Part shown: positions 16,309 through 24,717 of the stretch, one piece after another
Numbering within the stretch: position 1 is the first letter of the stretch
Layout of the letters: every line of letters starts with the position of its first letter
Source: JADCRZ01 sp039921525
GTDB lineage: Bacteria > Bacteroidota > Bacteroidia > Chitinophagales > Chitinophagaceae
Length of the DNA stretch: 39,050 nucleotides
Assembly (NCBI GenBank): GCA_039921525.1
Contig: JBDSBP010000087.1
Location: 1-39,050 of the forward strand
Direction: 5' to 3'
Position numbers and translations under genes: made by a program
The notes under the pieces: generated by a model
The model's database searches: none
Seen by the model: the letters and a program-made list of their open reading frames with translations, nothing else
Told to the model about the DNA's origin: nothing

Positions 16309-17538
16309 TTAAAAAGCTCTTCGCATCAATGGTGCGTTGTCTTTTAAATTTTCGGGTGTAAGACTTGGTAATATTTTTTCCGTTTTATCCAGTAAGGATG
16401 TTATAAAACTTCTGAATAATATCATTGCCGGCGGGTATTTTTCCACAATCATAGAATACATGCTTACTGGACGGTATGGGATATCCCCTATCTTATCTTT
16501 GTTAAGGTCGTATCCTTCGTATTTATCCCAGTAATTATTGTTAAACGTATTTTGTACCAGTGAGCCATTGGTGCCCACATCAAATGTGTTACCGATGAAA
16601 TTGTTTCGTTCCAAAACCACACCCATGCAACTGGCCTGAATTTTTAAGGCCCATCCATTGTTTTCAAACGTATTACGCCTCATATAAATCCTGTTGGCGC
16701 CTTCCATGTATATGGCACTGGTATTTTTTGAAAAATGATTGCCTTCCATGTATCCATCCGATATTTCTTTAAGTAAAATGCCATGCGAAGCATCACCCCA
16801 GTTTTCTTCAAAATAGTTGCTGAACATTTTTATCCTGTTAGAAAACATAACCGACACACCGGAGCCGTTATTACTAAAGATATTTCCCACATACGTATCA
16901 TCGTTAGAAAACATAAAATGCAGTCCATACCGTATATTTTTTATGGAGGTGTTACGCCAGATAATAGAATTTTTAACAAATTCAAAATAAATTCCATCGC
17001 GGTGACCGGTGATTTGATTGCCTATAATACGCATGCTGTCACTCTTCCAGCAATGAATGCCATTGCCGCTTTGCTGTTCCTCTTCACTGATGGCTGTAAG
17101 TTTATTATTCTCTATGGTACAGTTGACACCATTTTGAGTGTAAATGCCAAAAAAAGTGTCTTCCAGGATATTGTTTTTTATAATTACATTTTTGCAGTCA
17201 TATATTTTTATACCACTCAAATCGTTCAGGCTCGAAATTCCTGAATGCATAATCCTGAAACCATCTATCACAACCCCATCGGTCATTACAGAAATGATTT
17301 CATATTTTCTTTCGCCATCAAGTACCGGATAATTTATCCCGGATAGTATAATTCTTTTTCGTATGACCAGGGTTTTTTCCTTATAATGTCCCGGATCTAC
17401 CAGCACCGTATCACCATTCATTGCGCCTTCAATAGCTGCGGTTATGGTTTTATAAGTACGTTTACCTCCTGCGTGTATGGTATTTGCCGATGCTATACTA
17501 TAAAGAAACAGGGATGCTATAAGAAGTATAGCCTTCAT
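16309..17538 (-). CDS. nosD: NosD, periplasmic copper-maturation protein
   Basis: A 409-residue exported protein. Residues 1-18 are a Sec signal (MKAILLIASLFLYSIASA). The rest is a right-handed beta-helix with CASH/NosD repeats: repeated IxxNxL/I-type turns such as VIIKNNILEDTFFGIYTQN, SIIWRNTSIKNIRYGLHFM and FSNDDTYVGNIFSNNGSG. The NNYWDKYEGYDLNKDKIGD motif is a strong NosD marker. It acts in the periplasm with NosFY to deliver sulfur or copper for the CuZ site. Its ATG overlaps the TGA of the nosL gene by 4 bp, indicating translational coupling. Confidence 0.95.
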   Translation of the reverse strand: MKAILLIASLFLYSIASANTIHAGGKRTYKTITAAIEGAMNGDTVLVDPGHYKEKTLVIRKRIILSGINYPVLDGERKYEIISVMTDGVVIDGFRIMHSGISSLNDLSGIKIYDCKNVIIKNNILEDTFFGIYTQNGVNCTIENNKLTAISEEEQQSGNGIHCWKSDSMRIIGNQITGHRDGIYFEFVKNSIIWRNTSIKNIRYGLHFMFSNDDTYVGNIFSNNGSGVSVMFSNRIKMFSNYFEENWGDASHGILLKEISDGYMEGNHFSKNTSAIYMEGANRIYMRRNTFENNGWALKIQASCMGVVLERNNFIGNTFDVGTNGSLVQNTFNNNYWDKYEGYDLNKDKIGDIPYRPVSMYSMIVEKYPPAMILFRSFITSLLDKTEKILPSLTPENLKDNAPLMRRAF

Positions 17539-18557
17539 TTCTGCATGTCCTCCCAGGATATTTTATTGCCTTTGAAATCAGGTAATGCACTAACCAGGCT
17601 ATCTTCATGAATAAAAGCTGCGATATTTCCATTCATAGGGCTCTTAAAGCTGGGGCTTTGCAAAAAATAAGCTTGCTCAACATTGATCAGTTGGTGGGGA
17701 TTTCTGAAATCAACAAAATAAATTTCACCAATTTGTTCCTTCGTTATTTGTTTTGATTTTAGAAAGGCTATAATACAGTGCTCGTCATCAAATTTATATA
17801 CTTTACTTTTATTGGTTACTATTTCTGCACCAAACCTGTTATCACTTATGGTCATCTTACAGAAATCGCAGGTATCCTGTCCAATGCGTATGGGTGTTGG
17901 GGCGGTGCTGCAGCTAACAAGCGACATCATCAACGTTGCTATAATTGATATTGGCATAACATTTTTTGGCAAAATTAATTTCTTTCGCATGATCCATTCG
18001 AATATCACACAGTATAACAGTACGGCACCCACTGCCAGGAAAATCCATCCACCTTTATCGGGCACGGAAAAAGCGCCAAAATTCAGTAATTGTTTAAAGC
18101 CTATCAGGGGTGGCTGGTAAGCCATACCCGGAACGATGATCGCTGCATCAGGGTTTAAATTGTGCCCATAATCATATTCCCATCTCCAAAAATCTATAAT
18201 AGCCAAAATGCCAAAAGCCACAAAGAGCAAACATAAAATATTCAACAATTTCCTTCTTGCAACTATTGCTACTATAATAAAGAATAAGGCGAAACCAACG
18301 ATGATCCCGGGCAGTACTTTGAATTCGGTGAAATCATCTGCATGCAAGGTTTTCATGCCGATGTAGTGATTGAGGCCATTAATAATATCAATATTACCTG
18401 CCAGTTTATTGGCATAAATATACATTTTTAATCCTTCGGGATATTGAGGCGCCTGTAAATCTATCCGCCAGATGGGTGTGAACAAAACAATCAATAACGC
18501 CAGTCCGGAAATGACCAGCAAAACCCTTGTTATGGAGGTAATGGTATTTTTTTTCAT
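17535..18557 (-). CDS. nosL: membrane domain-NosL fusion, copper chaperone of N2O reductase
   Basis: About 340 residues in two parts. Residues 1-200 are membrane-embedded, with four hydrophobic helices (near 12-29, 82-100, 106-124, 170-190). A fifth hydrophobic stretch ends in SLVSCS, a lipobox-like site, immediately before a NosL domain with DTCDFCKMTISDNRFGAEIV, the Cys-x-x-Cys-x-Met copper-binding motif. Stand-alone NosL is a lipoprotein that delivers Cu(I) to NosZ. Here the lipoprotein signal appears internal, joined in frame to an upstream membrane protein. ATG 18557 (MKKNTITS) is the preferred start; ATG 18566 is possible. The frame is open throughout, so the join is genuine unless hidden by a sequencing error. 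It lies between nosZ and nosD. Confidence 0.88.
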   Translation of the reverse strand: MKKNTITSITRVLLVISGLALLIVLFTPIWRIDLQAPQYPEGLKMYIYANKLAGNIDIINGLNHYIGMKTLHADDFTEFKVLPGIIVGFALFFIIVAIVARRKLLNILCLLFVAFGILAIIDFWRWEYDYGHNLNPDAAIIVPGMAYQPPLIGFKQLLNFGAFSVPDKGGWIFLAVGAVLLYCVIFEWIMRKKLILPKNVMPISIIATLMMSLVSCSTAPTPIRIGQDTCDFCKMTISDNRFGAEIVTNKSKVYKFDDEHCIIAFLKSKQITKEQIGEIYFVDFRNPHQLINVEQAYFLQSPSFKSPMNGNIAAFIHEDSLVSALPDFKGNKISWEDMQK

Positions 18558-18645
18558 AATATACATTCAAAAAATGAAAGAGAGGTACAAATGTGCGATT
18601 GCAATAACCCATGCAGCATTTGATACCTCTCTACCCTAAATATTA

Positions 18646-20658
18646 TTACTTAGGTGAAGCTTCCTCACCGTTAGGTATACTGTCTGATTTTGGCAGGTTA
18701 GTACCTGTACTAAAGCTTAAAGGCGCATTGCTGCCAGCCGGAGAAACCCGGGCATAGCCCGACATTTCCTGGTGCAGGGCACTACAGAAATCTGTACAAT
18801 AAAAGGGGAACATACCCACCCTGTCAGGCACCCATTTAAGAGTAGCGGTTTCGCCGGGCATTATCAACAGCTCGGCGTTCGCAGCGCCCTTCACGGCGAA
18901 TCCATGCGGCACATCCCAATCCTGTTCAATATTGGTAACATGAAAATAAACTTCGTCGCCCATCCTGATCCCTTCAATATTATCAGGCGTAAGATGAGAG
19001 CGGATAGCCGTCATGTAAATATGAACTTTGTTTCCTTCACGGGTTACTTTGGTAGTACCTTCACCTTTGGACACGTATGGATTGCTGTTCTCCTCAATCT
19101 TAAAGAACTTAACCGACTTGTCACGGATAACGCTGGCCACAACTGCCTGTGCATAATGTGGTTCGCCAATGGTTGGATAATCCAGTAACAATTGCATCTT
19201 ATCACCACTAATATCAAACAACTGTGCGCTTTGCGCTAACTCGGGACCTGTTGGTAAAAAACGATCCTTGGTAATTTTATTATATGCCACTAAATATTTA
19301 CCTGTTGGCTTTTTAGAATCCCCACCCGGTATCATCAGGTGACCGGGAGAATAATAAGTAGGCACCCTGTCCAATACTTTTAATTCCTTAATATTCCATT
19401 TCACTATTTCGCTTGACACAAACATTGTTGTGTAGCCATTGCCTTTGTCATCAAACTCTGTATGCAAAGGCCCAAGGCCCGGCTTCTTAACCTCGCCGTA
19501 TAAAGCAGCCTCGTATTTTATTACCGGGATACCTTCATACTCTCCTTCAAATGCTTTATCAGAGATTGCTTTCATAATTTTATCAAAGCTGAATACCGGG
19601 ATTAAAGCGGCTAATTTCCCGCTGCCTACAATAAAATCGCCTGAAGGATCAACGTCGCAGCCGTGTGGAGACTTTGGACAAGGGATAAAGTAAACCAATT
19701 CAGGAAAGTCCTTAACGTCTATCACCGTCACCTCATTTTTAATGGTGGATGTTGCCGTATGTGTTTTTTCATCATAGCGATTGCTGGCATATTTTACGGC
19801 TTGCTTACGCCCCTTTCCGGCTTTGATTAATTCTTCTGCCTTCCTCCAGTTAACAGCCATTATAAAATCCTTGTCACGTTTGGATGCATTTACTTCCAAT
19901 AATGTATTGGCCTGTTCAGAGTTATAGCAGCTAAAAAAGAACCACCCGCTTGATTTGTTTTTTCCCGCATGGCTTAAATCGAAGTTAACTGCAGGACATT
20001 GCAATTGAAAAGCAATATCCATAAACCCCGTAGTTTTATCTACGCTGATAAAGCTGATGGTCCCCTTAAAGTTTTTCTTGTATGTATTAATAGGCACATC
20101 ACCATTCTTATCATCAGGCGGTACACTGAATCGTGTACCTGCAATAACGTATTCGGTATTTTCTGTAATAAAGGGAGAACTGTGGTTGCCGGCACTGTTA
20201 GGCAGCTCAATAATTTCAGCGGTATGAAAAGTTGTTAGGTCAACCCTTGCAACACGTGGTGTATTATTGGCATTAGCAAATATCCAACGTCCGTCAAGAG
20301 CGCCGTCAGTTTGAGACAGGTTTAAATGATGCTGATCGTCCCACACTATAAAACCATGTGAGGTGTTTAACATGGGTTTTGTTTCTTCCGAATAACCGTA
20401 CCCATTTTCCGGGTTAACGGAAAAGATAGGAACCACTTTCAGCAGCCTTCCACTCGGTAATCCATATACGCTCATTTGGCCATTAAACCCACCTGATACA
20501 AAATTGTAATACTCGTCGTATTTACCGGGTGCTACATAGGTCTTGGATGCGGCATCTCCACTTACAGCAGACGCAACATTTTTAGGCTTACATGCATTTA
20601 TACTAATTACCAGTATAAAAACTGCCAGGCCAACCTGATTTAATTTACTTCGTTTCAT
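18646..20658 (-). CDS. nosZ: NosZ, clade II nitrous oxide reductase
   Basis: The terminal reductase that converts N2O to N2. At 670 residues it has normal length. The signal is a Sec lipoprotein type (MKRSKLNQVGLAVFILVISI, then NAC), with no twin-arginine motif, which marks clade II. The N-terminal seven-bladed propeller supplies CuZ histidines seen in DDQHHLNL, GNHSSPFI, KSPHGCDVD, GPLHTEFD, SPGHLMI and GEPHYAQA. The C-terminal cupredoxin has the CuA site in FYCTDFCSALHQEMSGY (Cys-x3-Cys-x3-His-x2-Met). All metal ligands are present, so the enzyme should be functional. Start ATG 20658 is chosen because the signal begins there. It follows a lipoprotein cytochrome c by 45 bp. Confidence 0.97.
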   Translation of the reverse strand: MKRSKLNQVGLAVFILVISINACKPKNVASAVSGDAASKTYVAPGKYDEYYNFVSGGFNGQMSVYGLPSGRLLKVVPIFSVNPENGYGYSEETKPMLNTSHGFIVWDDQHHLNLSQTDGALDGRWIFANANNTPRVARVDLTTFHTAEIIELPNSAGNHSSPFITENTEYVIAGTRFSVPPDDKNGDVPINTYKKNFKGTISFISVDKTTGFMDIAFQLQCPAVNFDLSHAGKNKSSGWFFFSCYNSEQANTLLEVNASKRDKDFIMAVNWRKAEELIKAGKGRKQAVKYASNRYDEKTHTATSTIKNEVTVIDVKDFPELVYFIPCPKSPHGCDVDPSGDFIVGSGKLAALIPVFSFDKIMKAISDKAFEGEYEGIPVIKYEAALYGEVKKPGLGPLHTEFDDKGNGYTTMFVSSEIVKWNIKELKVLDRVPTYYSPGHLMIPGGDSKKPTGKYLVAYNKITKDRFLPTGPELAQSAQLFDISGDKMQLLLDYPTIGEPHYAQAVVASVIRDKSVKFFKIEENSNPYVSKGEGTTKVTREGNKVHIYMTAIRSHLTPDNIEGIRMGDEVYFHVTNIEQDWDVPHGFAVKGAANAELLIMPGETATLKWVPDRVGMFPFYCTDFCSALHQEMSGYARVSPAGSNAPLSFSTGTNLPKSDSIPNGEEASPK

Positions 20659-20703
20659 TATTAGCATATTTAATTATAGAGTTAGCAGTGTAAAGTCGGA
20701 TGT

Positions 20704-21189
20704 TCATTTCAATCCATCATTTTTTCGCATGAATTCAAGAAGATTCCTGGCATCCTCGTCAGATAAGTTTTGATTGGGCATCCGTATAAGGCATAATTCG
20801 AGTTGCGCCTGCACTTTAGGATCTTTATTAATCATGGCGTCTGTGTTTGTAATAAAATTCATGATCCATTCCGGAGCATGACGCGATGTAACGCCGGACC
20901 ATCCTGGTCCAACCAGCTTCTCGTCAGTAGTTTTGTGACACCCGCTGCATTTCACGCCGTAAATTTTATTTCCACTTTCCGCTTTCGCAGCATCTAATGT
21001 TGGGGCTAGTTCAACTTTTGTAAATTTACCTTCACCCCGTTTAGGGTCATAAGACGGATTCTCATCCGGGTTTTTATTTTCTGACTTTTCAGCAGTAACC
21101 ACATTTTTATCACTTGTAGCGGGGCTGTTGCTATCTCCGCAAGCGATCACAAAGCCTGCAAACAAGCCAAGTATTACTAGTTTTCTCAT
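20704..21189 (-). CDS. lipoprotein c-type cytochrome of the nos operon
   Basis: A 161-residue monohaem cytochrome c, the likely electron donor to NosZ. From ATG 21189 it has a lipoprotein signal ending FVIAC with the lipidated Cys at 17; the 12 codons before it to 21225 are not needed. A polar linker precedes the haem motif CSGCH at 81-85. Met137 in RMPNQNLSDEDA is the expected axial ligand. It is the first gene of the operon, so it is made together with the reductase. Similar small cytochromes open many Bacteroidetes nos clusters. Anchoring both donor and enzyme through lipid would keep them on the same membrane. Confidence 0.9.
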   Translation of the reverse strand: MRKLVILGLFAGFVIACGDSNSPATSDKNVVTAEKSENKNPDENPSYDPKRGEGKFTKVELAPTLDAAKAESGNKIYGVKCSGCHKTTDEKLVGPGWSGVTSRHAPEWIMNFITNTDAMINKDPKVQAQLELCLIRMPNQNLSDEDARNLLEFMRKNDGLK

Positions 21190-21523
21190 TTTATATATTT
21201 TTTTAAGACTGAAATTTGTTGGCAATCCGGTTGATTATTAAGTAGTTTTTTATTCGTGTAATCGTAACTCCGTGATGAACGGGTACTGAATTTTTGAAAT
21301 GAGTTAAATTATTTATAAACAACTATTGACCTAATTTTATATTAGCGTGAAATAACGTGTTCATTTAATATCAGCCATCTGCTAACAGCAGTTCAATCAT
21401 TGATATGTTTCCTCCTGATGACCGATAGCTTAAGGCTGATGGCCAAAGCTTCAAATTATGGCTAAATCAAACTAATGGTTTTTAGTTATTTGATCGCAAG
21501 CTAACATCATACGCACTCTAAAA

Positions 21524-21541
21524 ATATGATCACCGTCATAT
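21524..21541. promoter_or_regulatory. ATATGA-N6-TCATAT palindrome between nos and the kinase operon
   Basis: Perfect six-base arms ATATGA and TCATAT flank a six-base spacer (TCACCG), the Crp/Fnr operator spacing. It lies almost midway in the 672-bp divergent region, about 330 bp from either start codon, further than normal from a promoter. On the nos side TTAGCTTG (complement of 21497-21504) is a partial -7 match about 35 bp from the centre. Apart from this the region 21190-21861 is A/T-rich and holds no convincing gene. Confidence 0.4.
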
Positions 21542-21861
21542 AATTCCAGGATAACTCGTCATAATTAATAGTAATCACTTAATGTAGTTTAGGTGTTTTA
21601 AAACAACATACCAGCTACGGAAATAATACAAGAACTACATACAATTAAAACAACTATACCCCTGCTAATATAACCATGTTGTTCCGGCTATCCTGCAAAA
21701 AGATTAATTTCATCCGATTAATATTCAATGACACCGGATCAACATTATCAACATCGCCTGACTGTTTTTTAGTTCCATACGTTGGAAATTATAGTAAACG
21801 ATAGTGGCTTAATTATTAATGAATAACGATATTCTGGTATATAAATTAAATATACTTCTAA

Positions 21862-23124
21862 ATGAATGTGAACAACTATTCAGAAACAGGCAAAGATGAT
21901 CAGCTCCAACAATTTGAGGCCCTTTTTAATTTTGCTACTATTGGTATTGTTGTAACCAATCAAAATGGCAGGATAATTAATTTTAACAAATGTGCCGAAA
22001 CCCAATTCGGATATTCAAGAGAAGAAATTTTAGGAAAAGCGGTGGAAGAGCTAATACCTAACAAATTTCATTCATCACATATAAAACATCGGAATTATTA
22101 CTACCATCATCCCGAGCCTCGCAGTATGGGCGCCGGCAGGGATCTTTACGCAAAAAGAAAAGATAATTCAGTGTTCCCTGTTGAAGTGAGCCTCAGCCAC
22201 TATGTTGTTAACGGGCACACGTTTGTAATGGCATTTGTTATTGACATAACGGTAAGAAAAAACAGTGAAGTAGAAGTGTTATTGCAAAAACAAGAGTTGG
22301 AAACCATTACCAATCAACTTAAGCAATTTAATGTGGAGCTGGAACAGAAGGTGGGAGACCGTACTAAAATGCTCCGGGAAACATTGGCAGAATTGGAAAA
22401 ATCAAAAACTGAATTGAGTGAGGCGCTTGTAAGTGAAAAAGAATTGAGTGATCTTAAATACCGGTTTGTTACGCTGGCCTCGCATGAATTCCGCACTCCC
22501 TTAAGTACAATACTTTCTTCCGCTTATTTGCTGGAACAATACACAGATAATTCCGGCAAAACCAAAAAACATATTCAACGCATAAAAAATGCGGTGGCAG
22601 GAATGAAAAGCATTTTAGAAGATTTTTTGTCGTTGGGCAAATTGGAGGAAGGGCTGATTGAAATCAGGAAGGAAAATATAACAGCGGAGGTATGCCGCCA
22701 GGATATCCAGGTGGTTCTGGAAGAAATGGAACAGATGCTTAAACATGAACAAAAAATAAACTTCAGTCATTTGGGAAATGCAAATATGATTATAGACCGG
22801 CATCTCCTGAAAAACATCGTCATGAACCTTGTTTCCAATGCCATAAAGTTTTCACCGGAGGGATCGGTGATTGAAGTGAGCGCTAATTTCAAAGATAATG
22901 AATTGGAAGTTGTAGTGCTTGACCATGGACTAGGCATCTCAGAGGAGGACCAGCAACACCTCTTCCAGCGCTTTTTCAGGGGGAAGAATGTAAGCAATAT
23001 CCAGGGCACCGGTTTAGGACTGCATATTATTGGGAATTACCTCGAACTTCTTAATGGAAGCATTGCTTTCAAAAGCTCCGTCAATGGCGGATCAATATTC
23101 ACCTTTAATATACCTTCCATTTAA
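21862..23124 (+). CDS. soluble PAS histidine kinase, FixL-like
   Basis: A 420-residue cytoplasmic sensor kinase without membrane segments. Residues about 18-130 form one PAS domain; 135-198 a coiled coil; the H box ASHEFRTPLS has phospho-acceptor His208; the N box NLVSNAIKFS, G1 DHGLGIS and G2 GTGLGLHI form an intact HATPase. In the PAS domain, SSHIKH and MGAGRDL put His73 and Arg93 exactly 20 apart, with Pro86, Gly90 and Gly92 matching. The same spacing holds for haem-ligand His200 and signalling Arg220 in Bradyrhizobium FixL (alignment from memory). Tyr79 and Arg87 replace FixL Arg206 and His214. This suggests a haem-based oxygen or NO sensor, but many non-haem PAS domains share the G-x-G-x-K-R-K-D pattern. 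Its regulator gene starts 21 bp downstream. Confidence 0.85.
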   Translation: MNVNNYSETGKDDQLQQFEALFNFATIGIVVTNQNGRIINFNKCAETQFGYSREEILGKAVEELIPNKFHSSHIKHRNYYYHHPEPRSMGAGRDLYAKRKDNSVFPVEVSLSHYVVNGHTFVMAFVIDITVRKNSEVEVLLQKQELETITNQLKQFNVELEQKVGDRTKMLRETLAELEKSKTELSEALVSEKELSDLKYRFVTLASHEFRTPLSTILSSAYLLEQYTDNSGKTKKHIQRIKNAVAGMKSILEDFLSLGKLEEGLIEIRKENITAEVCRQDIQVVLEEMEQMLKHEQKINFSHLGNANMIIDRHLLKNIVMNLVSNAIKFSPEGSVIEVSANFKDNELEVVVLDHGLGISEEDQQHLFQRFFRGKNVSNIQGTGLGLHIIGNYLELLNGSIAFKSSVNGGSIFTFNIPSI

Positions 23125-23145
23125 TATTTAAATCAATACCGTAAC

Positions 23146-24207
23146 ATGAAAAAAATTCTTGTTATTGAAGACAACGAAGAGGTAAGGGATAACATATTAG
23201 AGATTCTGGAACTTTCTAATTACACCGTGTTTACTGCTGAAAATGGCAAAGCAGGTGTAGAACTCGCATTGAAAGAAGTTCCGGATTTAATTGTCTGCGA
23301 TATCATGATGCCGGTTTTGGACGGGTATGGTGTTTTGCATTTGCTTGGCAAAAATGAAGCTACCACCGGCATCCCTTTTATATTCCTCACCGCTAAATCT
23401 GAAAAAAACGATTTTAGAAAGGCAATGGAATTAGGCGCGGACGATTATTTAACCAAACCTTTTGATGGAACAGACCTTTTAAAGGCCGTTAAGGTACGAC
23501 TGGAAAAAACAGCACTCCTGAAAAAGATGTATAATAATACTTCGGAAGAAGTAGATAAATTTATAAAAACTGCCGGGCAATCAGGTAATATCCACCTGAT
23601 TTCTGAAGAAAGGGAAATTGTTAGTTATAAAAAGAAACACATTCTTTATACAGAAGGTACGCGGCCTAAATCAGTTTTTTTCATTACCAACGGTAAAATA
23701 AAAACATCCAAGTTGCATGACGATGGAAAGGAACTGATAACGAATATTTATGGGCCGGGCAATTTTATAGGCTATACACCTATTCTGCACGAAATAAACT
23801 ACAAGGAATCGGCCCATGTGCTGGAGGATACCCAACTAATGCTTATCCCCAAGGAAGATTTTCTACAGCTCATAACCCACGATATTAATGTTGCAAAACA
23901 ATTTATTAAAATTGTAACAAACAATATACTTGAAAAGGAAGAAGATCTTTTAAACTTTGCCTATAACTCCTTAAGAAAAAAAGTAGCCTATGGATTGCTC
24001 CAGTTGTTTGATAAAAACAAGATTGATGAAAAATCAGCAACCAGTCATTTAGATCTGACTCGTAAGAACATGGCATATACAATCGGGATCGCAACCGAGT
24101 CATTAATAAGAACTTTATCAGACTTTAAAGAAGAGAAACTTATTGATTTTGAAAATGGTAAAGTGATTTTATTGAATGAAAAAAAATTAAGGAATCTACC
24201 TTCATAA
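23146..24207 (+). CDS. response regulator: receiver-cNMP domain-Crp/Fnr HTH fusion
   Basis: A 353-residue regulator. Residues 1-122 are a complete receiver: acidic Glu8/Asp9, phospho-acceptor Asp52 in CDIMMP, Thr82 and Lys104. A Crp-type beta-barrel follows (about 150-265, containing GTRPKSVFFITNGKIK and YGPGNFIGYTP). It then has a dimer helix and a Crp/Fnr winged helix-turn-helix (about 285-345). In the recognition helix ATESLIRTL, Glu318 and Arg322 hold the positions of Fnr Glu209/Arg213 and Crp Glu181/Arg185, which read TGA half-sites. No Cys cluster exists, so it cannot sense oxygen like Fnr; the signal must arrive by phosphorylation. It is in an operon with the PAS kinase. It probably controls the nos and Usp genes nearby. 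Confidence 0.9.
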   Translation: MKKILVIEDNEEVRDNILEILELSNYTVFTAENGKAGVELALKEVPDLIVCDIMMPVLDGYGVLHLLGKNEATTGIPFIFLTAKSEKNDFRKAMELGADDYLTKPFDGTDLLKAVKVRLEKTALLKKMYNNTSEEVDKFIKTAGQSGNIHLISEEREIVSYKKKHILYTEGTRPKSVFFITNGKIKTSKLHDDGKELITNIYGPGNFIGYTPILHEINYKESAHVLEDTQLMLIPKEDFLQLITHDINVAKQFIKIVTNNILEKEEDLLNFAYNSLRKKVAYGLLQLFDKNKIDEKSATSHLDLTRKNMAYTIGIATESLIRTLSDFKEEKLIDFENGKVILLNEKKLRNLPS

Positions 24208-24627
24208 TTTATCGAGGCAGGGTTTGCTACCGCCCTGTTCGCATTTCTGGCAACATGTTTTTTCCATAGGTACACTGAGCAGCATTGCTTCGTTGTTCTG
24301 ACGCTCCAGGGTCCAGTCATCCGTGAGTGAGGTTTCCACCCATTGGCTAGCTGATTTACGGCATACCTGCACCCGCAGCCCTATGTCTCTAAAGTTTTTT
24401 AATAGCTCGGCAACGGTCACCTTTTTTTCAATTGAAATGCGAACGCAGTTATTCATTAATCTCAGCTTCTTTACAGGAAGCTCAGGAATCGCTTTTGTCT
24501 TTTTATATATATCTTTATTTTCTTCCGGTACTAATTTTAAAAACTGCAGTTTTAAGAATGGATACAAGGTATTGAATTGCACCTGTACATCATTAACCGT
24601 ACTATCATAATCTATAGTCAATTCCAT
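24202..24627 (-). CDS. uncharacterised protein with Cys-rich tail
   Basis: A 141-residue soluble protein I do not recognise. The body (1-120) alternates beta and alpha segments; the tail has CCQKCEQGGSKPC, four cysteines in a pattern able to bind a metal or an iron-sulfur cluster. No signal or membrane segment is present. Its stop overlaps the 3' end of the receiver-Crp gene by 6 bp on the opposite strand, so no terminator fits between them. It diverges from a flavin-binding protein at 24857, with a 14-bp palindrome in between. A role in redox or metal handling is only a guess. Confidence 0.6.
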   Translation of the reverse strand: MELTIDYDSTVNDVQVQFNTLYPFLKLQFLKLVPEENKDIYKKTKAIPELPVKKLRLMNNCVRISIEKKVTVAELLKNFRDIGLRVQVCRKSASQWVETSLTDDWTLERQNNEAMLLSVPMEKTCCQKCEQGGSKPCLDKL

Positions 24628-24717
24628 ACTTTAAAGATTTACCGGCCATTATTAAGTTTGATACACCTCATTGCTGGCAAGGGATGAAGTTCCGAAAACA
24701 GCAGCATCATTTTTATG

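Noticed and set aside
21226..21861. small genes in the 636-bp gap upstream of the kinase
   Set aside because: All frames are short, A/T-rich and without motifs or leader signals; only the palindrome could be supported.
23146..24207. Fnr-type iron-sulfur oxygen sensing in the Crp domain
   Set aside because: The only cysteine is next to the receiver's phospho-acceptor; there is no Cys cluster.
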